Of a stretch of DNA of 64,000 nucleotides, positions 47,737 to 60,019 are shown piece by piece. The stretch is from Mangifera indica. Taxonomy: Eukaryota > Streptophyta > Magnoliopsida > Sapindales > Anacardiaceae. Location of the stretch: NCBI RefSeq assembly GCF_011075055.1, contig NC_058141.1, forward strand, positions 18,361,639 to 18,425,638, in the 5' to 3' direction. Position 1 is the first letter of the stretch. Every line of letters starts with the position of its first letter. The notes under the pieces are model-generated. The model saw only the letters and a list, made by a program, of their open reading frames with translations, was not told where the DNA came from and ran no database searches. A program made the position numbers and the translations under genes.

Positions 47737-49362
47737 ATTAAATTATTGTTTTAATAACATTATCTTAATTCAGTTTAAATTTTTATTCCGGCTAAAAGAT
47801 TTGAGCACAACAGTCCATCAGTACTTAGAATATGCTTCTTCTCTAGGAGGCATTGTACTTCTCAAGTTAATTGTACTACACTACTAAGTACTACATATAA
47901 TATTACTTAGCATTCTAATTTTCTAATTAGGGTTGTATTTGTTGCATTGTGTATATATAATTTCAACTCTGATTGCTTGTTTGAAAATCTTTTTGCTTCA
48001 CTGGTTTAAGTGGATGAAGTCTAATGTTTAACATGTACCCCATGTTTTTGATAAAGTGTCTCACAATCTCTTCCATCCATTTTTCCCTGTACCTTGTCCA
48101 TGTGCTCAGAGTGTATCTAAGAGGACCTATCCGCCCTTCAAAGGCGGATTCTCTTCTGTATTTGACTTTATGACCTGCTGCAGACAAGGTATGCTGTTCT
48201 AAGTACCCTATATTATGTTGTAGATTTGTGCCTAAAAATTTCACTTACTGCATTAGCTGTACCATTACCATCGCAATCATAGTCACCATTAACATTAGCA
48301 CTAACTAGAAATTATTTTTTGCCCGGGAATAATGGGTAAATGTGGATTTCTAACGGAATATCTGGGTTAGGGTGATGCCAAGTCCTGGCAACTTTGAAAG
48401 CCCTGCCCTTTTTGTGGTTGCCGTTTGGCCATTTATTGTTTATTGGTTTTGTTGACCCAATAACCTTAATAGGACAGTAAGGTAATTTTTTCATACCAAA
48501 TATTCCATTTCACTGTTAGACATGCTTCTCAAGAGTTTTGTTTTACATTGTGTGTTGGTGTAAGTTAAGACTGGATATGGTTGCTCTTATAATCAATAAT
48601 GCCTTTGTTTTGTGTGTCTCTTTCACTGCGATTCACAATGACCCATGATCGACTGAAACTATCGATATTTGCTGTAAAATTACGACTGCCTCCTTTATTG
48701 CCAACCTTGCAGCCTCGTCAGTCACTTCAATTTCCATTTATAGTCCAAATATAGCTGCTAGTCCAACAATATTTAGTCTGATGAAAATTAGCCTCTAAAA
48801 GTAAATGAATCAGAATGTTTTTACGCTGGCTGCATGTGGGTCTGTTTATATTTTGTGATTGGACTATTTGCTTTCCCAATAAAAGTATAAAACCATTTTA
48901 AGCATACGATATATTTTTTATATATGTCATCAAATAATTTAATGATTTTAAATTAAAATCATTATAACATTTAATCACATAATAAAACATAAAAATGTAT
49001 CAATTTTATATATTTAAAATAGACACATATAATATTACTGTTGTTTTTTTTTTTTGAAACTATTATGGCTAATAACGACCATTTTGATTCTCTCACTGTC
49101 GGCAACTGTACAAAAATTTTCATCCTGTTTTACTTGCATTAATTTATCAGTTTCCCAATTCTTAACTTATAGTAAAAATCACATTATAAACATAAATTTA
49201 AAATCTGTAAAAAGGAAAGATGGTTATCAATTTTATTAATTTCCCAATCGATACTTCTTTACACCCACAATTTCATAGTCTCAAAGCAATGATCCATGGA
49301 CTTTACACACTTGAATTGCACAAAATTCATCCCATTTTGTGCGATTTAATTTGTTATAAATT
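47737..49362. other. intergenic between the transposon copy and the laccase
   Basis: No gene recognised. A 93-codon minus-strand frame at 47963-48244 has no known motif. The right end includes a MITE copy and the laccase 3' UTR. Confidence 0.3.
48895..49035. mobile_element. copy of the small palindromic MITE family
   Basis: TATATATGTCATCAAATAAT, then a GATTTTAAATTAAAATC core, then TTAATCACATAATAAAACAT and an ATAGACACATATAAT end. Imperfect inverted repeat of about 140 bp. Confidence 0.5.
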
Positions 49363-51521
49363 CTAACACTTGGGCAAGTCTGCAGGCGGATGAGGTAGTG
49401 TCTCCAGCTCTCCTTCCCCATTCTTCACTATCAATACCGTAGCTAATCCCCATGACTGGTGTACGTCAATGTGACAATGTATAAACCAAACCCCTGCACT
49501 CCATGCATACACAATTACTTAAAATTATCAATAACACCAAGCTAATTTAACAATTAAAGAAAGAAAACGAAGACACAGAGAAATTACCAGGATTGTCTGC
49601 AGTGAATCGAATGGCAGCCCATCCACCAACGGGAACTCCAATTGTGTTCATGTAAGGGGGATCCACCAAATTGAAATTTACAGTTTGTGGATTATAGTTG
49701 CCGCTGCCATAACCTACAACATAGAAGCTGAAGCCATGAAGATGAATCGGATGGTTTTCGGTGAAGACGGTTCCAGTATCTTGCAAGATAATTTGCACTC
49801 TGGTCCCATATTCAAGGATCTTGGTCCTAGTCCCATTCAATGATTGAGTGTCATTAGGGATATTATTAGGAGCCCCATTGACAAAGTCATAGAATTTCAG
49901 GGGAGCATCAGGGAAGTCCTCTGTGAAATGACCATCAATTTTGTTATAAAAAGCTTCCAAAACTGAAACACCAGGCTTGATAAAACTGATGTTGTTCATT
50001 GAAGCTGCCATAACCCCATTATTGATACCTTGGCAATTTTGTTGGGGTGTTTTGGAGTGGCACTTTTGGACATTTAATCCAATGGTGACAAAAAGGTTGC
50101 TGTCAATTTCTTTTGGAACTGGAACAGGGTTTAGGCTTCTTAGTCCATCCATAACAGTCTTAACAGCAAAATTATCATTAAAGCTTGGCAGTTTAGCTGG
50201 AAATGATAAACTGTTAGGCAGGGCTCCTAAGTATTGAAAGTAAGAAATTGCTGATATGTTTTGAAATGAGACGTTTGGTGCAGACATGTAGGGTCCCATA
50301 GCCATAGCATATTTCGCTATTGGTTGATCAGCAGTGACGAGAACGTTCATCGTCTGTCCTGGGCCAAGCATGACTCGGTCTGTAACAAATGGTTTTGTGT
50401 ACTCAGCATCAGCCTCCACAATTGTTAATTTGTGATTAGCTATGGCGAAAAAGCTCTCCGTGTTTACGGCTGCGTTTATCAACCTTAATAGATATGTCTT
50501 CCCGGGGACAACATCAATCTTATACACATCTGAAATTATGATTCATTAATCAGATAACCTCAAAGTTGAAGATAAATAATATTAAAAACTTGCTTATTTA
50601 CCATTGGCGGAGCAATTGTAGTTGGGACCAGGGTGGCCGTTGATGGTATATGCATCAGCCGGTGGAGGAGCTCCGCCACTAGCTGTAACTTGCCGCTCAA
50701 GTTGTACTACATCCTGCAGCCAATACTCACCTGATAGTGACACATTTCAGAATGTAAGAATTTGGAAAAATAAATTCAATTTATATGCATTTGTTTAATC
50801 AATGATTACACAGCTTTACCAAGGATTATTGTATGCTCTTCATAAGGGTACTTGAAAGGGTAAGGGACCCCAGTCTTGGGAAACACAATAAGAGCACCAT
50901 AAAGGGTGGCCCTAAGCCAAGAAACATGAGCATGCCAAAAAAAGGTGCCCTTCTGCTTAACCAATGTGAATTCATATGTGAAAGTTTGCCCTGGTTGTAT
51001 AGGGCACTGGGTTATGTAAGACGGTCCATCAAACCAGCACGAGAGTCTTTGCCTCACCCCATGCCTGCAATATTTACATATATATACACACGGACGGCCA
51101 TTAACAAATTGAAAATCATTAATGGTTTTCAACAATGGATGAAATTTTTAACAGCTTACCAGTGAATTGTAGCATTGTAAGGCGATTGATTAGTGACTTT
51201 GACAATCACTCTATCATCTTCTTGTGCATAAACTACGGGGCCTGGGAATATGTTATTGACTGTGACGATTTCTTTGGAGTTACACAGTTTAGTGACTCTC
51301 ATAGTTGAAATCTGATTGAAATGATCAAAGCTTTAGTCATTGGAAAAGAAAGCATTTCAAACTATGCACAAATATTAAGAGATAGGAGTAGTAAAATAGA
51401 CCTTGAAATCATAAAATCTAGCTGATCCCCCTGCAGACCATATTGCCGTTGCATGTATCAAGCAGACACAGGACAAGAAGCTTAACGATAGAATGAATAA
51501 AGTATTGGTTAAGCTGGGCAT
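49363..51521 (-). CDS. laccase (multicopper oxidase), 572 aa, six exons
   Basis: Exons 51521..51402, 51311..51160, 51064..50820, 50730..50602, 50529..49588 and 49493..49363 join in frame. Residues 1-25 ([20 protein letters not shown] and after) form a secretion signal, so the enzyme acts in the cell wall. All four copper-binding motifs are present: IHWHG (H90/H92), [19 protein letters not shown] and [12 protein letters not shown], with leucine at the axial position of the type-1 copper. The C-terminus ADLPKC is typical of plant laccases. Laccases couple one-electron oxidation of phenols (monolignols, flavonoids) to reduction of O2 to water. The sequence seems nearer the LAC7/14/15 group than the lignin LAC4/17 group, but I cannot fix this without alignment. 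Confidence 0.94.
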
Positions 51522-51754
51522 TTTGAAAGACAGAGAGTGAATAATTACGAGAGTTGTAAGTGGAGAGTGGAGTGGGAAGAAGGGGGTTTAATAGAGAGCG
51601 AGACATGTAGTTTTTTAATGGAAGAGAAAAGGGATTTGTCTAGTTGTATTATGTTTGTCAGCTTTCATGATTCCTCTAACATGGTTTCGTGATAATAAGG
51701 TGTTGGAAGAGTGATTATTTGTTGTGACCGAATGTGGGGAAGGTTTAGTCTTCT

Positions 51755-51762
51755 CTTTTATA
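51755..51762 (-). promoter_or_regulatory. TATA box of the laccase gene
   Basis: TATAAAAG on the minus strand lies about 235 bp before the start codon and implies a leader of about 200 nt. Inferred from motif and distance. Confidence 0.45.
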
Positions 51763-53049
51763 TCTTTAAATGTAATAAAAAAAGGGTTGATTTTCTCCCT
51801 GGTCATAATTTGTCAGCAAATTTGCTGTGAAATCGTGTCTTTTTTGACTGAGAAAATAGCCCTATGCTGTACATATACATACTTCTGAGTCGACCAATCG
51901 ATGCCTTATAAATAATGATAATACAAATAGAAGCACTGTTTTACACGAGAGACATTCACCAATGAAATGACAGAAAAAGAAGTGAAAAAAGACCAAAGGA
52001 TGAAAAACAAACTAGCTTTGCAGTACTCAAATGCAGTAAAGTGTGGGCTTGTTTGTTGTTCTTTTCATAGACATCTTCCTTTACTCAATCATAAGCAAAC
52101 TTCTTGCACGCCATCCTAATACTTCTGCCTCTGCCACTGTGCGTCCTCTAAATTCTTTACTAATTGGACTTTTCTTCTTCTCATTTCCTCTTAATTCATG
52201 CATTTGTTTTGTATGTTCATCATCAATGTCAACCATTTTTACCCATTTCACTATGATTAGGATCCTGAATTATGACTGATGATTGAGACTCCCATGTGAC
52301 TGATTAACCACTTATCCTGAGAGATATATGCTCTTATTATCATGCAATATTTAAGATAATGAATATTTTTATAAAGGAGTATGTAGAAGAAGAATTGCAT
52401 TGCTTGCATGCACAACTTTTACCCAATTGATTTTGAAGAAAAATAGATTGTCGACCAAAATTCAGTCAACAGATGATGATGTCCAGCTGAAATGATTTTG
52501 ATTGAAACTTAAGAATTACGCTGCAGGCCTGCGTGTGCAAGCTCTGCTGATTAAAAGCATGATTATTTATTTCTCCATTAATTAATTCCTAATACTACGT
52601 ACTCCTTACCAAGATTTATTCACAAATATTGAAGCAGTTGGCCTGAAAACCCCACGTAAACGAGAGAACCTCCACAGCTAATCTCATTTATTTATCTTCC
52701 ATTACTTAAATAATTTGAAGATTCTAACTGTACCTTAGACTTTTTTTGCCTTTTATTTTATAATTATAACTTGGTCAAATAGTAAGTTTATGTATCAACA
52801 TCAAGACGTTAGACAGAAGAGTGCACGGTCGTGTTAAAAACTGGGATCTTCAGCCTTCACAAACAATTATAGGGACAAAATGTTTAGGTCTAAAGAGTTG
52901 ACTCTCCATTTCTTAAACAGCATATATAATAAAGAATTAATTAGGAACTTTAAGAGTTTAATATACTCGACCAAATATCATTTTTTTAATAATTTTTTAA
53001 TAATCACTTGTTAAGATAATATTAGTCTGGTTCTGAATATAGATAATAT

Positions 53050-53575
53050 TAGGCATTAAAAAATCTCGTATCAAATAAAAATAATATGAATGAAAGATAT
53101 ATAAGTATGGTATATTGAACATTAACACGAACCAATTAGTTTTATATAATATAAGTCTCGATCTATACACTTATAAACTCAATATATTTTTATATAATAT
53201 TAATCTAAAACTAAATTGATAGACCTAGGTGCTCCTAGATATTAAGTGACAATACACCCAATTAAATGGTAGATCTAATACCTATGATGACTACATTTAA
53301 TAGAAGGTGTTAAAAATTAAAGAGTCTTATATTAAATAAAAACAATATAAATGAATTGTACATAAGTATGATAAATTAGATTTTAATATAAATTAATTAA
53401 TTTTGTATAACATAAAATTTAATTTTTATACATATAACTTGAATATGTTTTTATGTACAGAATTATATATAAATGTGATAGATTAGATTTTAATACAAAT
53501 TAATTAATTTTATATAATATAAATTTTAATCTTTATATTTATGAATAGAATGTATTTCTACATGTGGAGTTGGCA
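53050..53575. repeat. diverged repeat, two and a half units of about 155 bp
   Basis: Units start near 53050 and 53310, with a partial third from about 53469. Shared blocks include CAAATAAAAATAATATGAAT and its variant AAATAAAAACAATATAAATG. These are followed by TAAGTATG, then AATTAGTTTTATATAATATA or variants, and end near CTCAATATATTTTTAT. Imperfect; edges approximate. It may be part of a retrotransposon terminal repeat. Confidence 0.55.
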
Positions 53576-55769
53576 TTGCAACTAACCAATTAGGAAAGCT
53601 TTTCAATTTGCTCAAAACTTTGAAATTTGAACATGATCAGGATCCCGTAAGCAAGATATCAACTAATTCTGAATATTTTGTGGTGATCATGACGTATATA
53701 TGAAGGAAATAAATAATTAAAAATTAAATGTTTAAAGCAGTACAGGTACTAGGAAGCTTGGCTGAATTATTACTATTACGAAGACATCAACAAAATACTG
53801 TCCAGTTCTAATTCCGTAGGGTTAGAGAATTGATATTTCCTTTTCTTTTATGTCTTTAACAAAGACATATGTTATACGCCCAAAATCGCAGTAAACTATT
53901 CATCTTGACTTTTAAAACGGGATTAGATTGTCACCCCGTTAGAAAAAACGATTATGATTCATAAAAAAAACTGTTGAACATATACGGTACAAATGAAGCC
54001 TATTATTTTGTTAAAATAATTTAAATTATATATTTAACAATAATTATATAAAATTATTTTAAATATTAATTAGTTTGATCATTGATCAAATAATTTAATC
54101 ACTTATTAGACAAAATGGTGTTCTTTATCTGATCTATGTTAGATCCAATTTTCAAAATATTGCTATTTACAACAAATAATTCATATAAGTGGAGTTATTG
54201 GTTGTTTGTGAATTAGTTTGGTTGATTAAAGGGAGTTCACTACAAGAACAGCTATGGACAAGACAAGGATTGGAATGGTGATGATGATTGGTGGTGAAGG
54301 TATCATTTCCATTGATTAAATATTTAAACAATAAAATTGTTTTTATCAGTAACAGTAAACATGATATTATACATAAGTCTTCTAACTGAAACCTGAATCC
54401 CCACCCAACTTACAAGGATCGAGGAATTATGGTTACTGGTTCTGCCTTCTGCGTTGTCAAAGTAACTTTCTCTTTCATAATTTTTATAATATAGTTTTCA
54501 TTTTTCAATATTAAATAATTCTTTATTATATATGTTTGGCTAACAAATTTTATAATTGAGTTAATAAGATTTGAAGAATAAAATTATATATTAACCTTCC
54601 AAGGTCCAAGGTCCAGCTTATCTGGCGAAATTTGGGAAGGTAAAGTAGCATGCAGCCAATAAAAGAGTAAAATGTGTGGCCACAGCTCACAGAATACATG
54701 AGTTACTTAAGTTAGCAGATGAGAAAATATGGCTAAAAAAAAACAAGAGGGCAATAAATGGTAGCAGCCTCATCTGCCCTGGGACCGTGCATAAGCATTT
54801 GGCATGTAAATGCAATACAGCTAAATAGAAACTCCTTCAAAATTGACAGTCCATTGAAGCAAAGCAGAAGGCAGCACTTGAATGCAGGTTTCTGAATTCC
54901 AGTACCTTTTCGGACCTCCCAATGAAGCCAACAAGTTGAGGGAACTCTTTGAACACAAGGACAAAATTTTGTAACAAACCATTGTAACCTCCTCGCACTA
55001 ATAGTTTCATCTTATACCGAAAAGAATAATGTTTTTGTTTGTTAGGTTAGTAGCCGATGAAGCAATAAAAAGGTATTTGAACTCCTCATTTCTCTTTCTC
55101 TTTCTCTTTTATCTTCTTCAATATCTTTTACACACAGAAACTCATACTGTGGCCATGAGATGTCTGAGTTTTTCAACCCAGAAGCCTAACAAAGTACAGG
55201 TTTCAAGAAGTAGGATTTTGGAGGAGAAGCGAGCAAGGCTCTACATAATCAGGCGTTGTGTTTTGATGCTGCTTTGCTGGAGAGATCATGAAGATAAGTG
55301 ATCATTTCTTATGGATATGCAGTATGGAGAACATATAGCTAAGTCTGTGAGCATGAAAATTAGGTTTTATGAAAAACAGGGTAACAGTAGACACTGAGCT
55401 GCAAATAATCCAAAGTCTGCCCATCTATGTATGTCAAGAAGATTTCATTAAACTACTGTAAACCCATCATGCATTCTCCGTTTTACTTCATCTTTCTCTT
55501 TCTGGCCTGCTATTTATATTTACTTTCAGTAATCATCTCTTGTGACTCACTTGAACAAGCCTGCACACACAACCTAACAAACAAAACTAACCCATCTACT
55601 ACTTCTCTATTCTTTTGTTTGTCATCAGAAGTTGCAATTTAATGGCATGTATACAATAAGGTAAACGTTATACTAGAAAAAAAAGTTCAAAACAGCTTAT
55701 GGCAGGGTGTCATAGTAGGATTTTGATAACAAAAAAAATAATTGCAATGAATTTCATAGGCTACATAGA

Positions 55770-56640
55770 CAAATAACTTGAGGGCAAAAATATAAATTTG
55801 TGCATGCTAATTGCAGCGGTTTTAATTTGGCAGCAGAAGAAGTATCATTTGAATTCACCCACACATTTTAGCAACTAGATTTCCCAAACAACTACAAAAG
55901 TGAAGAGCATTCTCTGAACTGCCGCTCTAACCATTAGAATGATCACTGTCTTTAACAAAATTAAGTCACATTGATAGACTCTGTTGTGTGCTGCAGCAAG
56001 GATTTTGTTCTTGCCTCACTTGGAAAATCAAGTTGCATCTCATTAAACCAGACAAAGAAACAACACTGGCATAAATTCACTCCACACTCATTAGAAACAA
56101 GATTTTCCGACAATTCCCAGTTGAGAAACATTTGTTACACTAAGTCAATCCTTAACGGTTAAAGAAATAACGATAGATTTTGTCGTGTGCAGCAGCAAAA
56201 TTCTCATTTTGTCGCCAACTGAACGTGTCATATCTAATTATCCCAGACAATATTAGTATGACAGCATCCAATGTCAGAACCACACGCTTAGACTTTTCCA
56301 GCAAGATCTCCTAATCTACTCCAAAATTACAAATATTCCATGAATTAACTCAGTAAATGCTAAAATAAATGTGAATACCATAATTTTCAATAGACTGTCA
56401 TGTGTTGCAGCAGATATATTGCTTTATTGGCTGTCAAGCATGTCATTTTGCATCAAAACAGGAGAAAAAACTATATCAAAGCATAAACCTTAATCGAGAG
56501 CCTTTAGCACTAAGATTTCCCAACCAACTCAGCAATGAAAACTTACCCAAAAAAAACTCAGCAACGAAGAAACAATCCCAAATTCAGATTTGTAAACACA
56601 ACATTTGTATCACTAACCACTACAGTCATTGAAGAGACAA
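55770..56640. repeat. diverged tandem repeat of about 210 bp, four units
   Basis: Recurring landmarks occur with spacing of about 190-220 bp. The first is TGTGTGCTGCAGCAAG, GTGTGCAGCAGCAAA, CATGTGTTGCAGCAGA (55985, 56185, 56400), with a weaker TTTGGCAGCAGAAG near 55826. The second is CTAGATTTCCCAAACAACT, AAGATTTTCCGACAATTCCC, AGACTTTTCCAGCAAGATCT, CTAAGATTTCCCAACCAACT (about 55877, 56100, 56290, 56510). No open frame runs through the units. Confidence 0.6.
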
Positions 56641-57818
56641 TAAAACAAGTAAAGAATCAAATGAAACATGAATGGTAACAATCATTCATTCTCTTGTATA
56701 GTTGCACAGCAAAGAACTTTACTAGAATTTGATTGTCTGGTAAAAATGTTTTGAAGAATAAACAAGAACCATAAAATTCCACAAGACGAAAAGGAATTGG
56801 CTCCACAAATTCAATCTATGAAATTGACTTCACTTTTTAACCTCTGAAGTCTTAAGTCAATGATACAAAATAACTTAAAAAGTGGTGCTCTGTATTCACT
56901 TCTCTCTCACTGTTGAGAGAGGTGAATGGTAAGCCCTAACAACTCTCCAATAAACTTAAATGCTCATTAAGCTTCTATATACTTTGTCAAGAAATATTCA
57001 AGTAATTCAAAAAACATTATATGATGTTGTGACCAAAGGGAAAAACACCCTTCAAGCACAAATTGTTTTAAACTCTAAGCACAACTACTGTTCTACTTCA
57101 ATTTGTCTTAGTTTGCATCACATAAAAACTATCACAAGACCAAGACTTACTACAGGTAAATTAGAACAAGCTGGCAGCCGAACATCCAACCAATGTGTAG
57201 TAAGGAGATTAACACAAAGAAGAGCCAACCTCTGAATTTGCCTGATTTAGAAGAGACTGAAGGTTCAGTCTACTACATTTTATTGCAACCTGTCAACTCA
57301 GTATTCTAGCTATTACTGACTCTTCATAAGCATACAATTCCTAAAGTAAATCAGCCTAAAGAGTAAAGAGCAAAACATAATTGCAAATTTTAGATAAAAG
57401 GCTATTCAAACTCAGACCTAAACAATCTACAAAATTATTTCGTTTTTAATCTTGAAATCTAAGACAGCAAAAGTGTAAATGTGACCAAAGAAACATAAAT
57501 ACTTGCAGATGGACGAAATTTTCCCCACAATAAAGAATTTTGGTAAAGCCTAATTCAATTGAAGAAAATCAATGAAGATGGAAATTCAAACAGAGGTGAA
57601 TTACAATTTTCATGTATAATAAAATATAGCAAATATTTACCAGTCGATTAGTAAAGAGAAGCTAGTTCATGAGGCGCAAGTTCTACAACAAGCGTGCAAG
57701 CGTTGATACACAGATTCTTACCAAAACAATTAAAAAAAAAAAAACGCAGGACTATATAAAAAGGAAAGTTCTGAAAAACAACCATGCATAACGAATAATA
57801 GAAGAACGGTAAATATAA

Positions 57819-58061
57819 TCAGACTTGAAGCTTATTGACATCTGAGGCGACCTCGGGCTCCAGGCCATCGTGTTCTGTGGAGTTGGACAGAAAAAGTGGT
57901 CGATCCTTGGCCTCTTCCTCGTCTTCGAGATCGGTGGTGCTGAGGTTGATGCAGGAGCAACGTTCCAAGGACGCGAAGAAGGCGGTGGCGAAGTTGGTGC
58001 CGACCCAGTTGGCCATCCGATCCAATTTATCACATGACATGAAACCGCAATTCTTGTCCAT
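57819..58061 (-). CDS. small conserved plant protein of unknown function, 80 aa
   Basis: A single exon begins MDKNCGFMSCDKLDRMANWV and continues AFFASLERCSCINLSTTDLE, then an acidic EDEEEAKDRPL stretch. I recognise this as resembling small uncharacterised proteins seen across flowering plants with the same N-terminal MDKN and central SLERCSCINL. No enzyme motif, signal peptide or membrane segment is evident. The cysteines (C5, C10 and the CSC pair) might bind metal or form disulphides, but spacing alone does not show it. I chose this ATG over an in-frame one 84 bp upstream (58145), because the upstream part looks like leader and does not resemble the relatives I recall. Function unknown. Confidence 0.68.
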   Translation of the reverse strand: MDKNCGFMSCDKLDRMANWVGTNFATAFFASLERCSCINLSTTDLEDEEEAKDRPLFLSNSTEHDGLEPEVASDVNKLQV

Positions 58062-59312
58062 AGTTTGATTGATTGATATTTTGTTGGGTGAGATTTGACT
58101 CATATCGACGACGATGGTGATGATGATACCACCGAGAGAGGACAAACAGAATCTTTTTTATTTCGACTATTTGGTCCACCAAGTGAGCAATTTGTTTTCA
58201 ACGTTAAAGTGGACTTTAAAGCAACAATTTTTATTGGAATACTCATGATATTACAAACCATTATTATAAATATTTGGTTGTGTATCCAAATTATAATGTT
58301 TGATTCAATCAAATCTTACCTCTTTCGTAAAAAAATTAAATATTGAAATTTCAAAAGCAAAATTTTATCAATAGAAAATACTTTATTAATTGCAAGAATG
58401 CAAAAATGTATGACTGACCATTAACAGATTGCCCCATTTTTGCCCCAAAAAAGAATTGTAATATCAGATAATGGTATCAAGAACTTGCATAACCTCCTTT
58501 GCCCCATTTTTCGTTTAATGAACCATATACTATTTTTATGCATTCTCACTTGTAACGACTCATTCCCAAACTTTTATACAATGTTTAGGTTATCATAATT
58601 AATCAATGATTCATCGAGGATCTAATTCCACTTCTCTAATTTAGCAATGGTTCAAAATGATCCATTAACCTATCATCTTGAACCATTGTTGTCTTTGAAT
58701 TATAATAGAATTAGTTGAATTGATTGATTTAATGTTGGTTTTTAAAATCATGTCTTAGTCTCATCCCATAAATTAAAATTAGTAGACCTGATAAAACAAA
58801 TGGGTCATTTGCACAACTTGCGAGTAATCCGTTAAAAAATGAGTATATGTATTAAATTTTTTATCCATACCCATGGATAATAAATTTTTACAAGTGGGTC
58901 ATCAAATTTTTTTCTATTCATTTTTTTTTTGCCTTTTCAACATTAAATTTATAATGTACCTAATATAAATTTTATATATTTTCCTTTTTTTTATAAAATA
59001 AACTTAAATTTACTCTAAAATAAAAAAATTTGTTATATTAAAAAGAAATTAAAAGAATATAAACAATAAATACTTTGTTATAAATGTTTGTTTCGTATTC
59101 AATACTAAAATTCTTCAAATTTATAAAAAACTTTTTTATAATTTGAATTAAATTTTTGTTTATCCCCAAAATACTTATATATTTTAAGAAAAAATATTGA
59201 AAATTATAAAATAAATATTTTAAAATAATTTTAAAAAATAATGAAAAATTAATATTAGTAGATAATTTTGTATATTAACCTATACTAATAAGATTAGATA
59301 CGGATTCTAAAA
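58062..59312. other. intergenic, AT-rich
   Basis: Promoter of the small gene at the left end, then featureless AT-rich sequence. No gene seen. Confidence 0.35.
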
Positions 59313-60010
59313 GGCCAAAGGATTATTTCCCACCCAAGGTATACTGTTTTCTCAAGTTGCTTCCCGTTAATTTTGAAATTTTCATTTATCCACCTGTGGT
59401 TAGTTAAAATTAATGGTTTCAAGGGTAAAATCATCATTTTGTCTGTATTATTAAAAATAAACTTAAATTTTATTTTATTTTCCCTCCTAAACCCAAAAAA
59501 AAAATAATTTCCCCAACCCAAGTTTTAAAAAACAACATTTTCCCCCTTAGGGTTTTCAATTTTTCAAAGTTAGTTTTCCGACGCCGTTTCTTCCTCTCTG
59601 GCGATTTCCAGGCGACGCCTCTTCCTCTATGACGTGGTGTCCTTCTAGCGATTGTCCTAGGCATGGTTATTGACGAAGACGAGGTTTTTATTGACGAAAA
59701 GTCTTCATCATCGACAACCGTGTCCATGGAAATAGCCGGAAGGAGGCCGTGCCAGAGAGGAAAAAACGGCATTGGAAAACTAACTGTGAAAAATTGAAAA
59801 CCCTAAAGGAAAAAATGTTATTTTTTAAAACTTGAATTGAGAAAAAATTATTAATTTTTAAAATTTTAAGAGGAAAAATGAGATAATTTTTTTAGGAGTT
59901 AGAGTTCCGTTAATTTTAACACTTTATGAGTGGATAAATGAGATTTTCAAAATTAATAAAAGAAAACTTGAAAAAACCGCGTACTTTGGGTGAGAAATAG
60001 TCGTTAGGCC
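59313..60010. mobile_element. non-autonomous Mutator-like element, GGCCAAAGG family, 698 bp
   Basis: The left end GGCCAAAGGATTATTTCCCA pairs with the reverse complement of the right end (GGCCTAACGACTATTTCTCA) and the pairing continues for about 75 bp. A perfect 9-bp target duplication, ATTCTAAAA, lies at 59304-59312 and 60011-60019. This is the cleanest evidence for Mutator-type insertion in the window. The core 59660-59720 has a GACGAAGACGAGG...AAAGTCTTCATC hairpin. It lies about 570 bp upstream of the invertase start codon. Confidence 0.92.
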
Positions 60011-60019
60011 ATTCTAAAA

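Larger units (their letters stand above)
51763..57818. other. large gene-poor region
   Basis: Apart from the two diverged tandem repeats listed separately, I see no gene. Short frames at 52043, 55029, 55427, 55971, 56402 and 56960 lack recognisable motifs. The right part (about 57600-57818) is the 3' UTR of the small minus-strand gene. Confidence 0.35.

Noticed and set aside
47963..48244. 93-codon minus-strand frame
   Set aside because: No recognisable motif, with flanks typical of intergenic sequence.
50440..50500. miR397 target site in the laccase (LINAAVNTE region)
   Set aside because: Against the miR397 complement as I recall it, about nine of 21 positions mismatch here, so targeting is unlikely.
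50833..51165. 110-codon frame opposite the laccase
   Set aside because: Antisense shadow of laccase exons 2 and 3 with no recognisable motif.
58100..58346. Short frames on both strands upstream of the 80-aa gene
   Set aside because: They lie in promoter/leader sequence and show no similarity to known proteins.
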